DNA of 64,000 nucleotides from Anabaena catenula FACHB-362 (lineage in GTDB: Bacteria; Cyanobacteriota; Cyanobacteriia; Cyanobacteriales; Nostocaceae). Every line of letters starts with the position of its first letter. The first letter of the stretch is position 1. Both the position numbers and the translations under genes were made by a program. The notes under the pieces were generated by a model, which saw nothing but the letters and a program-made list of their open reading frames with translations, did not search any database and was not told the origin of the DNA. This document shows positions 8,024-15,825 of the stretch, in pieces. Location of the stretch: contig NZ_JACJTQ010000016.1 in assembly GCF_014698735.1 (NCBI RefSeq), positions 1 through 64,000 on the forward strand, in the 5' to 3' direction.

Positions 8024-9856
8024 ATGTCTACACAAGTACTGCAAGAAGAATTAACTAACTTACGTAATTATGTTGAGCGACTAGAAACAGCCCTCTCCCT
8101 TTCCAGTCGTTCCATCAAACAGCAGTATAAGCTCTGGGTTCACTTTCAGCGCACTAAAGCAGAACTCAAAGAATCACAAGAAGAATTATCTATTTTAGTT
8201 GAGCGTAATCCATTGGGAGTGATTTACTGGAATACAGCTTTTGAAGTAACCCGGTGGAATCCTGCGGCTGAAGCTATCTTTGGTTATACTCAACAAGAGG
8301 CACTCAATTGCAATGCTATAGAACTGATAGTACCTGAAAGTTCCAGAGAATTAGTAAATCAAATTTTATCAGACCTATTACAGCAACAGGGGGGAATTCG
8401 CTCTACCAATAGAAATATCACCAAAGAAGGCAAAATTATTACCTGTAAGTGGTACAACACTCCTTTAACTGACTCCAATGGTAAGCTGACTGGTGTGCTG
8501 TCAATGGTTGAAGATGTTACCCCTTATCAAGAAGCGGAAACTGCCTTAGCAAAAAGTGAGGCTAAGTTCCGGAGTATGGTAGAAAATGCTAATGATGTGA
8601 TTTACTCATTTTTACCAGATGGAACACTAACATATCTTTCCCCCAACTTCACGGATATTTTCGGGCATGAAGTCTCAGAATTCATTGGTAATCCCTTCGC
8701 ACCCATAATTCATCCTGATGATCTAGAAGTCTGTTCAGCCTTTTTTGACCGAATTGTGCAAACAGGTAAAAAGCAAGCTGGACTTGAGCTACGAACCAAA
8801 TGCAAGGATGGTAGTTACAAATGGATTCTCTCCAATAGCTCACCTATACTTAATGCTGATGGTGAAGTTGTAGAATTGCAAGGTATTACAAGAGACATAA
8901 CCGAACGTAAGCTCGCAGAAGAAGCTCAACAGCAATCACAAGCTCTACTCAGACAGCAAAAATTAGCATTAGAGCAAACGCTGCAAGAACTTAAACACAC
9001 CCAAACCCAACTTATCCAGAGTGAAAAGATGTCTTCTTTGGGTCAATTAGTAGCTGGAGTTGCTCATGAAATCAATAACCCAGTTAACTTTATTTATGGT
9101 AACATCGTCCATGCTCATGAATATACCCAAGAATTGTTGAAGTTAATCAAGCTTTATAAAATCCACTACCCTGATCCTATCTCAAAAATTCAAGCACAAA
9201 TAGAACATATTGACCTTGACTTTTTGATGGAAGACCTACCAAATCTGATCTCTTCTATGAAAGTTGGTGCAGAACGTATCCGTGAAATAATTACTTCCCT
9301 ACGCACCTTCTCCCGTCTTGATGAAGCTGAATTAAAGCTTACTAATATCCATCAGGGTATTGACAGTACATTAATGATATTAAAACATCGCCTCAAAGCT
9401 AAAGCTAATTTACCAAAAATCATGGTGACTAAAGAATATGGAAATCTGCCTTTAGTAGAGTGCTACCCTGGACAACTCAACCAAGTATTTATGAATATCT
9501 TAGCTAATGCTATTGATGCATTAGAAGATTCAATAGTCAATACGAAAACCACAGAAGGATCAAAACATACTCCAGACATTCCTCAGATTCGCATTTCCAC
9601 GGAAATGCCAAATCCTCTACAAGTAATTATCCGAATTGCTGATAATGGTGTGGGTATATCAGAAAAAGTTAAGCAAAGGTTGTTTGACCCTTTTTACACG
9701 ACCAAAGAGATAGGTAAAGGTACTGGCTTAGGTTTATCTATCAGCTATCAGATTATTACGGAACGACATGGGGGAACATTAAACTTTATTTCATCTCTTG
9801 GACAAGGAACGGAGTTTATAATTTTGATTCCCCTTCATCAAAACAAGTCTGTCTAA
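8024..9856 (+). CDS. Soluble PAS-PAS sensor histidine kinase
   Basis: The 610-residue product has an N-terminal coiled coil (about 1-60) and two PAS domains (about 62-175 and 180-295, each followed by a PAC-like segment such as GITRDITERKLAEE). A second coiled coil leads to an HisKA-type H-box (GVAHEINNPVNF, His near 344). The HATPase_c domain has its N box at ILANAIDALE, its G1 box at IADNGVGIS and its G2 box at GKGTGLGLSI. There is no membrane segment, so the signal is cytoplasmic. No response regulator lies beside it, making it an orphan kinase. The ligand of the PAS domains cannot be told from sequence. Confidence 0.92.
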   Translation: MSTQVLQEELTNLRNYVERLETALSLSSRSIKQQYKLWVHFQRTKAELKESQEELSILVERNPLGVIYWNTAFEVTRWNPAAEAIFGYTQQEALNCNAIELIVPESSRELVNQILSDLLQQQGGIRSTNRNITKEGKIITCKWYNTPLTDSNGKLTGVLSMVEDVTPYQEAETALAKSEAKFRSMVENANDVIYSFLPDGTLTYLSPNFTDIFGHEVSEFIGNPFAPIIHPDDLEVCSAFFDRIVQTGKKQAGLELRTKCKDGSYKWILSNSSPILNADGEVVELQGITRDITERKLAEEAQQQSQALLRQQKLALEQTLQELKHTQTQLIQSEKMSSLGQLVAGVAHEINNPVNFIYGNIVHAHEYTQELLKLIKLYKIHYPDPISKIQAQIEHIDLDFLMEDLPNLISSMKVGAERIREIITSLRTFSRLDEAELKLTNIHQGIDSTLMILKHRLKAKANLPKIMVTKEYGNLPLVECYPGQLNQVFMNILANAIDALEDSIVNTKTTEGSKHTPDIPQIRISTEMPNPLQVIIRIADNGVGISEKVKQRLFDPFYTTKEIGKGTGLGLSISYQIITERHGGTLNFISSLGQGTEFIILIPLHQNKSV

Positions 9857-9962
9857 ATTCTAAATATTCATACCGTTTGACTTTGAAATTGATAAACTAA
9901 TGTTTCTTATTACCCTACTAACTGCCATAATTCAAAGTTTCTGAATTGCCGGATTTTAATCT

Positions 9963-10379
9963 TTAACTCGGCTTTGCTAAAGACTTGTGCAAAAATTTAC
10001 CCCATTCTGCTGCTAAGGGAACTTCTGTAAATGGAACACGAATTGATTTAGCAGTATTCAATAAAAACTCTAATTCAATTTGACGACCTTTTTCGGGTGG
10101 ATTTTCTATATCTACTGCATTACCATTTACCAAAAAATGAATTTCTTCAACATCCAATAAAGAAAAAGTTTCTAATGCAATTGGGCCTTTAGTTGTAGGT
10201 TTTCCCCAAGTGATATCATTACCTTTTTGAGCTAATACTGCATAAATATCATATTTAGAGCGTTCAAATTGTTCTGCCCAAATTCGATAAGCTTCAAGTT
10301 TCTGATATTCCTGTGAACCTTGCCACGCTAACCAGAAAAATATTACTAATAAAGGCAACCATAAAAGACCACGTTCCAT
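9963..10379 (-). CDS. Hypothetical protein with N-terminal membrane anchor
   Basis: The 138-residue product starts with a short hydrophobic segment (LLWLPLLVIFFWLAWQGS, about residues 5-22) followed by a soluble domain. The segment is a signal anchor rather than a cleaved signal, since no clear cleavage motif follows. I do not recognise the domain. The gene is convergent with the kinase gene, about 100 bases from its stop. Confidence 0.55.
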   Translation of the reverse strand: MERGLLWLPLLVIFFWLAWQGSQEYQKLEAYRIWAEQFERSKYDIYAVLAQKGNDITWGKPTTKGPIALETFSLLDVEEIHFLVNGNAVDIENPPEKGRQIELEFLLNTAKSIRVPFTEVPLAAEWGKFLHKSLAKPS

Positions 10380-10821
10380 AATAATTCGTAATGCCTCTTT
10401 CAGAGGAGCTTCGCTAACGTAATTTCTAATTAGAAAACAGGCAAAAGGGTAGAGTTTATCGTCATCTCTCCCATCTTCCCCATCAATACTCAGACTCTAA
10501 AATCTGCCAAACACCCATTGAAAAATATAGTTTGGCATAAATAGACCAATCCTTTGAAATTATAACGGTTCTTGATTAGATCAGAACACCAAAGTCCTGA
10601 GTGGAAAATGAGTTCCAGAATTATTTCTGATTTCACTCAATTGCACACCGCTATATGCAATATTAATATAGCTAACAAATCTAATGTATTAGATACTAGC
10701 AAATTCAGTAATTACAAGTAACTCACAACTCAAAATTTGATCAGGAATATTGGTGTTGAGATGGCTGTAATTCCAACTTAATAGGCAATAAAGCTATTAT
10801 ACCAAACGATTAGGAGCAACG
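10380..10821. other. Intergenic stretch without a gene
   Basis: This holds an ATTCGTAATGCCTC...CTAACGTAATT module at about 10384-10425, a type of small element also present near 2500-2570. The rest is AT-rich DNA that presumably contains the promoter of the BLUF gene. An AGGAG ribosome-binding site precedes the ATG at 10822. Confidence 0.5.
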
Positions 10822-11262
10822 ATGAATTTATACCGTCTTGTTTACAGTAGTTATGCAAAATCTGATCTGGGGTATCACGATCTCAAAGATATCATGGAGA
10901 AATCCGAGAAAAATAACCAATCTGAAGGGATTACAGGACTACTCTGTTATGGTGATTCGGTATTTTTGCAGATATTGGAAGGCGATCGCACAATAGTTAG
11001 TAAAACTTACCATCGCATTGCCCTTGACACGCGACATCATACACCGGAATTGATTGAATGTATCCCCATCGAAAGTCGTCTTTTTGGGATCTGGTCTATG
11101 AAAGCAGTAAACATTAGCAATTTAAACTCTCAGGAAGTGAGAAATTTGATTTTAAAGTATTCTGCATCTACTACCTTACAACCACACACCATGACTTCAC
11201 AGCAGTGTCTTAACCTCATGCAAGCACTGGCTACACTATATGAGCAAGCGGCTTCATTTTGA
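10822..11262 (+). CDS. pixD: PixD-like BLUF photoreceptor
   Basis: BLUF proteins bind FAD and sense blue light. In Synechocystis, PixD (Slr1694) controls phototaxis through its partner PixE. The 146-residue product is close in length and residue pattern to PixD over its whole length. The flavin-pocket residues are at the same numbers: Tyr8, Asn32, Gln50, Trp91 and Met93. The short C-terminal helical cap is also present. A good RBS (AGGAG) precedes the ATG. No PixE-like response regulator is in the window, so its partner here is unknown. Confidence 0.9.
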   Translation: MNLYRLVYSSYAKSDLGYHDLKDIMEKSEKNNQSEGITGLLCYGDSVFLQILEGDRTIVSKTYHRIALDTRHHTPELIECIPIESRLFGIWSMKAVNISNLNSQEVRNLILKYSASTTLQPHTMTSQQCLNLMQALATLYEQAASF

Positions 11263-11327
11263 TGGCAGCGACGATACCTCATACTCTCTATTATGAGTTA
11301 TCGTAGTGAGCAAACTGACAAGAAGCG

Positions 11328-13157
11328 GTGATGAAAAAACTTATATTATTGTGCTTGTTTGTCATCGGACTGACTGCTGCTGTGTTTGGGTTTCTGAATT
11401 TTCAGGGACTGGCAGCTAAAGGTGACTTTGAGACAATTCTGCTAGATTTTCGGGAAGATATTGGAGAAACCGTCATTCAAAAGGATTTGCAAGCGATCGC
11501 TCAACAGTATAATGTCACACCTCAACTGGATAATCAATTTTCAGCAGTTGATCATGTGTATATTATCAAAGGCGATCGCCAACGGCTGCAAAACCTCAGA
11601 AAATCTCCCTTTGCCAAAGCCACAGAATTCATCGAGCCAAATTACATTTATAAAACAGTTCCCGAAGGTAAAGCCACAGCATCAGCAAACGAACCAGTCA
11701 ATCCTTCATTAATTGGCCCCAACGACCAATATTACAGCAAACAGTGGAACCTGCACAAAATCGGCATAGAAGGCGCGTGGAATTTGAGTAAAGGTAGCGG
11801 TATTAAAGTCGCTGTAATTGACACAGGCATTACCCAAGTCCGCGACTTAGCCGAGACAAAATTCGTTAAAGGCTACGACTTTGTTAACGATACCGAAGCA
11901 GCCAACGACGACAACGGACATGGAACCCATGTTGCTGGTACAGTCGCCCAAGCCACCAATAACAACTATGGTGTAGCTGGAGTCGCCTATGAAGCCAGCC
12001 TCATGCCCTTAAAAGTGCTAAATGCCTATGGTTCAGGAACAGTTGCTGATATTGCCGAAGCCATCAAATTTGCCGCCGATAAAGGCGCAGACGTGATTAA
12101 CATGAGTCTAGGTGGTGGTGGTGAAAGCCAACTGATGAAAGAAGCCATCGAATATGCCCACAGAAAAGGTGTAGTCATCATTGCCGCTGCCGGAAATGAA
12201 AGTACTAATGGGGCTAGTTATCCAGCCCGTTACCCCCATGTAATTGGCGTTTCCGCCTTTGGCCCAGATGGAGAAAAAGCAGAATATTCCAACTATGGTG
12301 CTGGTGTAGATATATCAGCCCCTGGGGGGAGTGAAACCGGGGGAATTCTCCAAGAAACTATTGACGAAAATGGCGAAGGTGTATTTTTAGGACTCCAAGG
12401 AACCAGCATGGCTTCCCCCCACGTTGCTGGTGTGGCAGCATTAATTAAAGCTGCGGGAGTTACAGACACAGATGAAATTTTAAAAGTTCTCCAACAATCA
12501 GCCAGAGTTATTCAAGATGACGGTTTGAACTATTATGGCGCTGGACAACTTAACGCCGAAGCCGCAGTTAAACTGGCAACCCAAGGACAAATCAGTTTTC
12601 CCGATTTCTTCCGGTGGTTACGGGATAACGGCTATATCAACCCTGGCTTTTGGATAGATGGCGGAGCGATCGCACTATTACCTAAAATATTCATGGTAGT
12701 AGGTTCTTATCTCCTCGCTTGGTTCTTACGGGTTTACTTCCCCTTCACTTGGAGTTGGTCTTTATCCAGTGGGTTAATTTTTGGTAGTTCTGGGTTATTC
12801 TTCCTCAAAGGAATTTATATCTTTGATCTTCCTCAATGGCCTTTCCGGGTTTTGGGTAGTTCCATTCCCGAACTAGGCAATAGCATACAAGGAACAGGTG
12901 CTTTAAATCCCATCTTTGCTTCTGTGCTAATTCCCCTGACGTTGATAGTATTACTGTTAGGACATCCCAATTGGAAATGGTTTGCTATTGGTTCAAGTTT
13001 GGGAATAGCCGCCTGTTTAACAGTCAGTGCCATTTATGATCCCGCAGTTTGGGGATTAGGAGATGGTAACTTAGCCCGTATTTTCCTCATCGTTAATGCC
13101 CTACTTTGTTACGGGCTGGTACGTTTAGCATTAAAAGATGAGAAACAAACAGCTTAA
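11328..13157 (+). CDS. Membrane-anchored subtilisin-family (S8) protease
   Basis: The 609-residue product has an N-terminal signal or anchor helix (about 3-22), then an inhibitor-like propeptide (about 30-110). The S8 catalytic domain follows, with Asp165 in VIDTGI, His198 in HGTHVAG and Ser360 in GTSMASPHVAG. After about residue 430 come several hydrophobic segments, roughly at 440-465, 470-495, 525-545, 550-572 and 580-600, so the protease is tethered by a polytopic C-terminal region. The catalytic domain presumably faces the periplasm or lumen. The membrane tail is unusual for subtilases generally. The upstream BLUF gene is 65 bases away on the same strand; co-transcription is possible. 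Confidence 0.9.
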   Translation: MMKKLILLCLFVIGLTAAVFGFLNFQGLAAKGDFETILLDFREDIGETVIQKDLQAIAQQYNVTPQLDNQFSAVDHVYIIKGDRQRLQNLRKSPFAKATEFIEPNYIYKTVPEGKATASANEPVNPSLIGPNDQYYSKQWNLHKIGIEGAWNLSKGSGIKVAVIDTGITQVRDLAETKFVKGYDFVNDTEAANDDNGHGTHVAGTVAQATNNNYGVAGVAYEASLMPLKVLNAYGSGTVADIAEAIKFAADKGADVINMSLGGGGESQLMKEAIEYAHRKGVVIIAAAGNESTNGASYPARYPHVIGVSAFGPDGEKAEYSNYGAGVDISAPGGSETGGILQETIDENGEGVFLGLQGTSMASPHVAGVAALIKAAGVTDTDEILKVLQQSARVIQDDGLNYYGAGQLNAEAAVKLATQGQISFPDFFRWLRDNGYINPGFWIDGGAIALLPKIFMVVGSYLLAWFLRVYFPFTWSWSLSSGLIFGSSGLFFLKGIYIFDLPQWPFRVLGSSIPELGNSIQGTGALNPIFASVLIPLTLIVLLLGHPNWKWFAIGSSLGIAACLTVSAIYDPAVWGLGDGNLARIFLIVNALLCYGLVRLALKDEKQTA

Positions 13158-13186
13158 ATAATAAGTAATGGGTAATGGGTAAGTGG

Positions 13187-13291
<105 letters not shown>

Positions 13292-13516
13292 ACCCTGTTC
13301 TGTCACTCTCCGAAAAGTCCTACAATTTCAAAATACTGTAACTGTTGTCTGGCAGGTGTTAGCTCAGTTATTTCTTAATAGAAATTCCACAAGATGACCA
13401 AATCAAGAAATTTCAACTACAAAAACCTCAATTAATTGATATTGCGTCTCTTGAAAACTTTTTATTAATAGGAAAACTCGGAAAGTGACAAAAGAGGGAT
13501 AATTACTTACTCTTGC

Positions 13517-13589
13517 CTATTCCCTATTCCCTATTCCCTATTCCCTATTCCCTATTCCCTATTCCCTATTCCCTATTCCCTATTCCCTA
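13517..13589. repeat. Tandem heptamer repeat (CTATTCC)n
   Basis: About ten copies of the 7-mer CTATTCC/TATTCCC run without interruption and end roughly 15 bases before the start codon of the next gene. This is a short tandemly repeated repetitive (STRR) sequence of the kind known from heterocystous cyanobacteria. The 446-base gap 13158-13604 holds this run and the MITE-like element and no gene. Confidence 0.85.
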
Positions 13590-13604
13590 ACAACTAACAA
13601 ATTT

Positions 13605-13838
13605 ATGACTATTACAGTTACAGGTACTATTGAACGTCGTAATATTGGTATGGGCGCATGGGCGTTATTTACAGACGAAGGCGTTACCTACGAAATACTC
13701 AAAGGTGCTGATAAAAGCTTACTCAAATCAGGACAAAAAGCCAAAGTTACAGGAAAGGTACGGGAAGATGTCATGACAATTGCCATGATTGGTCCTGTTT
13801 TAGAGGTAAAATCCTTTGAGCTAATTAGTTCTGATTAG
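13605..13838 (+). CDS. Small beta-rich (OB-fold-like) protein, 77 residues
   Basis: The 77-residue product has alternating beta strands: VTGTIERRNIGMGAWALFTD, then YEILKG, QKAKVTGKVR and VLEVKSFEL. This is the pattern of small OB-fold or DUF-type proteins that occur widely in cyanobacteria. It has no catalytic motif and its function is unknown. Its last 14 bases overlap the end of the convergent thioredoxin-like gene. The heptamer array directly upstream may lie in its leader. Confidence 0.6.
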   Translation: MTITVTGTIERRNIGMGAWALFTDEGVTYEILKGADKSLLKSGQKAKVTGKVREDVMTIAMIGPVLEVKSFELISSD

Positions 13839-14151
13839 CAGCAGTAGAATCTAACAGTTCTTGAATCCGACTTCTGAATTCCCCTTTGGGATGTCCCCCT
13901 TTAACCTCACCGATAATCTGAAATTCGGCTTCAGGTGAATCACAGATAATATAGGTAGGCCATCCCATTTGTGATTTATCAGGATACTGGCGTAACAAAA
14001 TCTGGCGGTATTGGCGATAAGTCGCCGTATCCTGCATTTTCACATCGATAAATAGCAAACCCAGTTCCTCAACCACCTTTTTGTCATAAAAAGACATCTT
14101 GTGGCAGATGCCGCAGTCTTCTGAGGAGAACTTAATCACAGATAAACTCAT
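13825..14151 (-). CDS. Thioredoxin-like protein
   Basis: The 108-residue product has a thioredoxin fold with the redox motif CGICHK (Cys at about residues 14 and 17) and a cis-Pro region around GWPTYIICD. The active-site spacing CxxC is kept, but the residues between the cysteines are not the WCGPC of housekeeping thioredoxins. It is therefore a divergent disulfide reductase-like protein with an unknown partner. It overlaps the convergent upstream gene by 14 bases at the 3' ends. Confidence 0.8.
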   Translation of the reverse strand: MSLSVIKFSSEDCGICHKMSFYDKKVVEELGLLFIDVKMQDTATYRQYRQILLRQYPDKSQMGWPTYIICDSPEAEFQIIGEVKGGHPKGEFRSRIQELLDSTAANQN

Positions 14152-14460
14152 ATCGCTGTAGAATCTCTAGCTTTCTTGTAAAAATTTCTTGTAATGTCAT
14201 AAAATAATAACAGATGGCAAGAGACTGCACAAAGACATTAATTCTATAAAAATAATTAAGAGTCCTATTATATATCGCGGCGATCATTCTGGAGTCATAG
14301 CTTCGGATCAAAATAGAATGAAAGCAGGAAAGAAACGGGGCTTTACCTTTAGCACCAAACAGGGTTAGACTGGTGGCAAGAGAGCAAGTAGCAACTAAAA
14401 AAATAATATTGCTACAGCCCAGTGTGAATCAGATGGTATCCAAAACCAGCTTTTATCCAG

Positions 14461-14520
14461 AAAAAACCCCCAGTAGGTGTTAGCCATCTAGGGGAGCTTA
14501 GTTATCAGGGTGCATCTACC
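14461..14520 (-). ncRNA. nsiR1: NsiR1-like small RNA, copy 1
   Basis: This is a unit of the array upstream of hetF. On the minus strand it has a TCCGGA motif at 14551-14556 (about -35), a roughly 60-nt transcript starting near 14520, and a terminator hairpin at 14467-14494 followed by a T6 tract. NsiR1 in Nostoc sp. PCC 7120 is a heterocyst-specific sRNA encoded as tandem direct repeats upstream of hetF. Identification rests on position, repeat design and promoter motif. Confidence 0.82.
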
Positions 14521-14593
14521 AATTCAATGTTCTCAGGTGTGGCACAATCCTCCGGATAATTTTTCCCCAGTCAGTTGGTTTTTATTTCTTAAG

Positions 14594-14652
14594 AAAAAAC
14601 CCCCAGTTAGTCTTAGCCAGCTAGGGGAGTTAGTAATCAGGGTGCATCTACC
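14594..14652 (-). ncRNA. nsiR1: NsiR1-like small RNA, copy 2
   Basis: The promoter motif TCCGGA is at 14683-14688. The hairpin is at 14600-14627 and its T tract corresponds to the A run at 14594-14599. It starts 132 bases from copy 1 (promoter to promoter). Its stem-loop differs from the other copies (AGTTAGTCTTAGCC in place of AGAGGTGTTAGCC), so it has diverged. Confidence 0.8.
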
Positions 14653-14932
14653 AATTCAATGTTCTTGGTTTAACTGACAATATCCGGATAAAGTTTTGAG
14701 AATTAAGGTGTGAAAAAGCTACCTCTAAATTTATACAAATCTAGCTTGGCTTACTGGCTTTAAGGTGCAATTACTTCAGATCAAGTATAGATAAAGTCTT
14801 ATTTATCCTGGATTCTGGATTTTCAATCCTGATCAATTACCGTTGATTTCTGTAGTGCTAGACCAAGTATAAACAATAATTTGGAGATTAATCTAGATTT
14901 TATTGAGCGGTAGTATGATTGATCTGAACCAC
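14653..14932. other. Gap inside the NsiR1 array, possibly a lost copy
   Basis: About 280 bases separate copies 2 and 3, compared with about 75 between adjacent intact copies. Apart from the copy 2 promoter at 14683-14688 I see no intact unit. A fragment around 14740-14775 (CTAGCTTGGCTTACTGG and GGTGCAATTAC) faintly resembles the hairpin and the GGTGCATCTAC block, so a copy may have decayed here. Confidence 0.35.
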
Positions 14933-14991
14933 AAAAAACCCCTAGTGGTATTAGCCAGCTAGGGGAGGTTAGTTATCAGGGTGCATCTACC
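14933..14991 (-). ncRNA. nsiR1: NsiR1-like small RNA, copy 3
   Basis: TCCGGA lies at 15021-15026, the transcript start is near 14991, and the hairpin is at 14939-14965 with a T6 end. The 5' block, which reads GGTGCATCTACCAATT on the plus strand, is identical to the other intact copies. Confidence 0.82.
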
Positions 14992-15066
14992 AATTAAATG
15001 TTCTGGATTTAATGTCATGCTCCGGAACAATTAAAGTGCATCATGGGTGTTGTGTGTGAACTCAAG

Positions 15067-15125
15067 AAAAAACCCCCAGAGGTGTTAGCCAGCTAGGGGA
15101 GATTAGTTATCAGGGTGCATCTACT
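15067..15125 (-). ncRNA. nsiR1: NsiR1-like small RNA, copy 4
   Basis: TCCGGA is at 15155-15160 and the hairpin at 15073-15099. Copies 4, 5 and 6 share identical stem-loops and repeat at 137-138 bases, which points to recent tandem amplification. Confidence 0.85.
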
Positions 15126-15203
15126 AATTAAATGTTCTGAGTTTAATGTCATGCTCCGGAAAAATTGAGTTGCATCTTCGTTATTGTTGTGTGTGAACTC
15201 AAG

Positions 15204-15262
15204 AAAAAACCCCCAGAGGTGTTAGCCAGCTAGGGGAGATTAGTTATCAGGGTGCATCTACT
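15204..15262 (-). ncRNA. nsiR1: NsiR1-like small RNA, copy 5
   Basis: TCCGGA is at 15292-15297 and the hairpin at 15210-15236. It is nearly identical to copy 4 through the RNA and into the spacer that contains TTGTGTGTGAACTCAAG. Confidence 0.85.
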
Positions 15263-15340
15263 AATTAAATGTTCTGAGTTTAATATCATGCTCCGGATCA
15301 ATTGGGTTGTATCTTCGTTATTTGTTGTTTGTGAACTCAA

Positions 15341-15400
15341 AAAAAACCCCCAGAGGTGTTAGCCAGCTAGGGGAGATTAGTTATCAGGGTGCATCTACCA
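15341..15400 (-). ncRNA. nsiR1: NsiR1-like small RNA, copy 6
   Basis: TCCGGA is at 15430-15435 and the hairpin at 15347-15373. The RNA part matches copies 4 and 5, while the promoter spacer has drifted (AACGTTCTGAGTTGAACCAC). Confidence 0.85.
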
Positions 15401-15471
15401 ATTAAACGTTCTGAGTTGAACCACTATGCTCCGGATGAATTTGCCCAAATGTCGCTGTATGGCACTTACGG

Positions 15472-15520
15472 AAAAAATTCCTGTCGTTGTTAGCTGGTTA
15501 GGGGAGTTAGTTATCAGGAT
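15472..15520 (-). pseudogene. Decayed NsiR1-like copy
   Basis: TTAGCTGG, TAGGGGAG and TTAGTTATCAGG of the repeat survive. The C-rich half of the hairpin is lost (ATTCCTGTCG instead of a C run), the 5' block is gone and no TCCGGA follows, so neither the promoter nor the terminator is intact. Confidence 0.7.
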
Positions 15521-15583
15521 TTGAAATTACTATTGTGTGAGAAGAAATTCTTGGGTCAGAGATTACTTTTTTTTGCCAAAATT

Positions 15584-15645
15584 AAAAAAACCCCTAGGCG
15601 GGTGTTAGCCTACCAGGGGAGTTGAAGATCAAGGTGCATCTACCA
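15584..15645 (-). ncRNA. nsiR1: NsiR1-like small RNA, hetF-proximal copy
   Basis: This is the copy closest to hetF. TCCGGA is at 15675-15680 and the hairpin at 15591-15619 with a T7 end. It is more diverged than the rest (CCCCTAGGCGGGTGTTAGCC). It is transcribed away from hetF, so any hetF transcript that starts upstream of it would carry its complement in the leader. Confidence 0.8.
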
Positions 15646-15825
15646 ATAAAGTGTTCTAGTCTGAAGTAATCCCATCCGGATAAAGTTCTATCAGCAAAAC
15701 AAGCGAAACCACGCCGAATCAGAAACATTCCGTGACAATAAGCATCTAGATTATCAGCAAGCGGAAAACCCAGACTAAAGACTTTCGTAGTTTAAAGTGG
15801 ATTTAGGAGGCAAACAGGAGAAGTT

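Noticed and set aside
14461-15680. Regular repeats with spacers, at first glance a CRISPR array
   Set aside because: The spacers are similar to each other and the repeats carry a promoter motif plus terminator hairpin; unit length (about 137 bases) is too long for CRISPR. The position before hetF fits NsiR1.
14461-15680. NsiR1 units read on the plus strand as terminators of an upstream gene
   Set aside because: On the plus strand the hairpin is preceded by an A run and not followed by T's. On the minus strand it is a standard terminator with TCCGGA at about -35.
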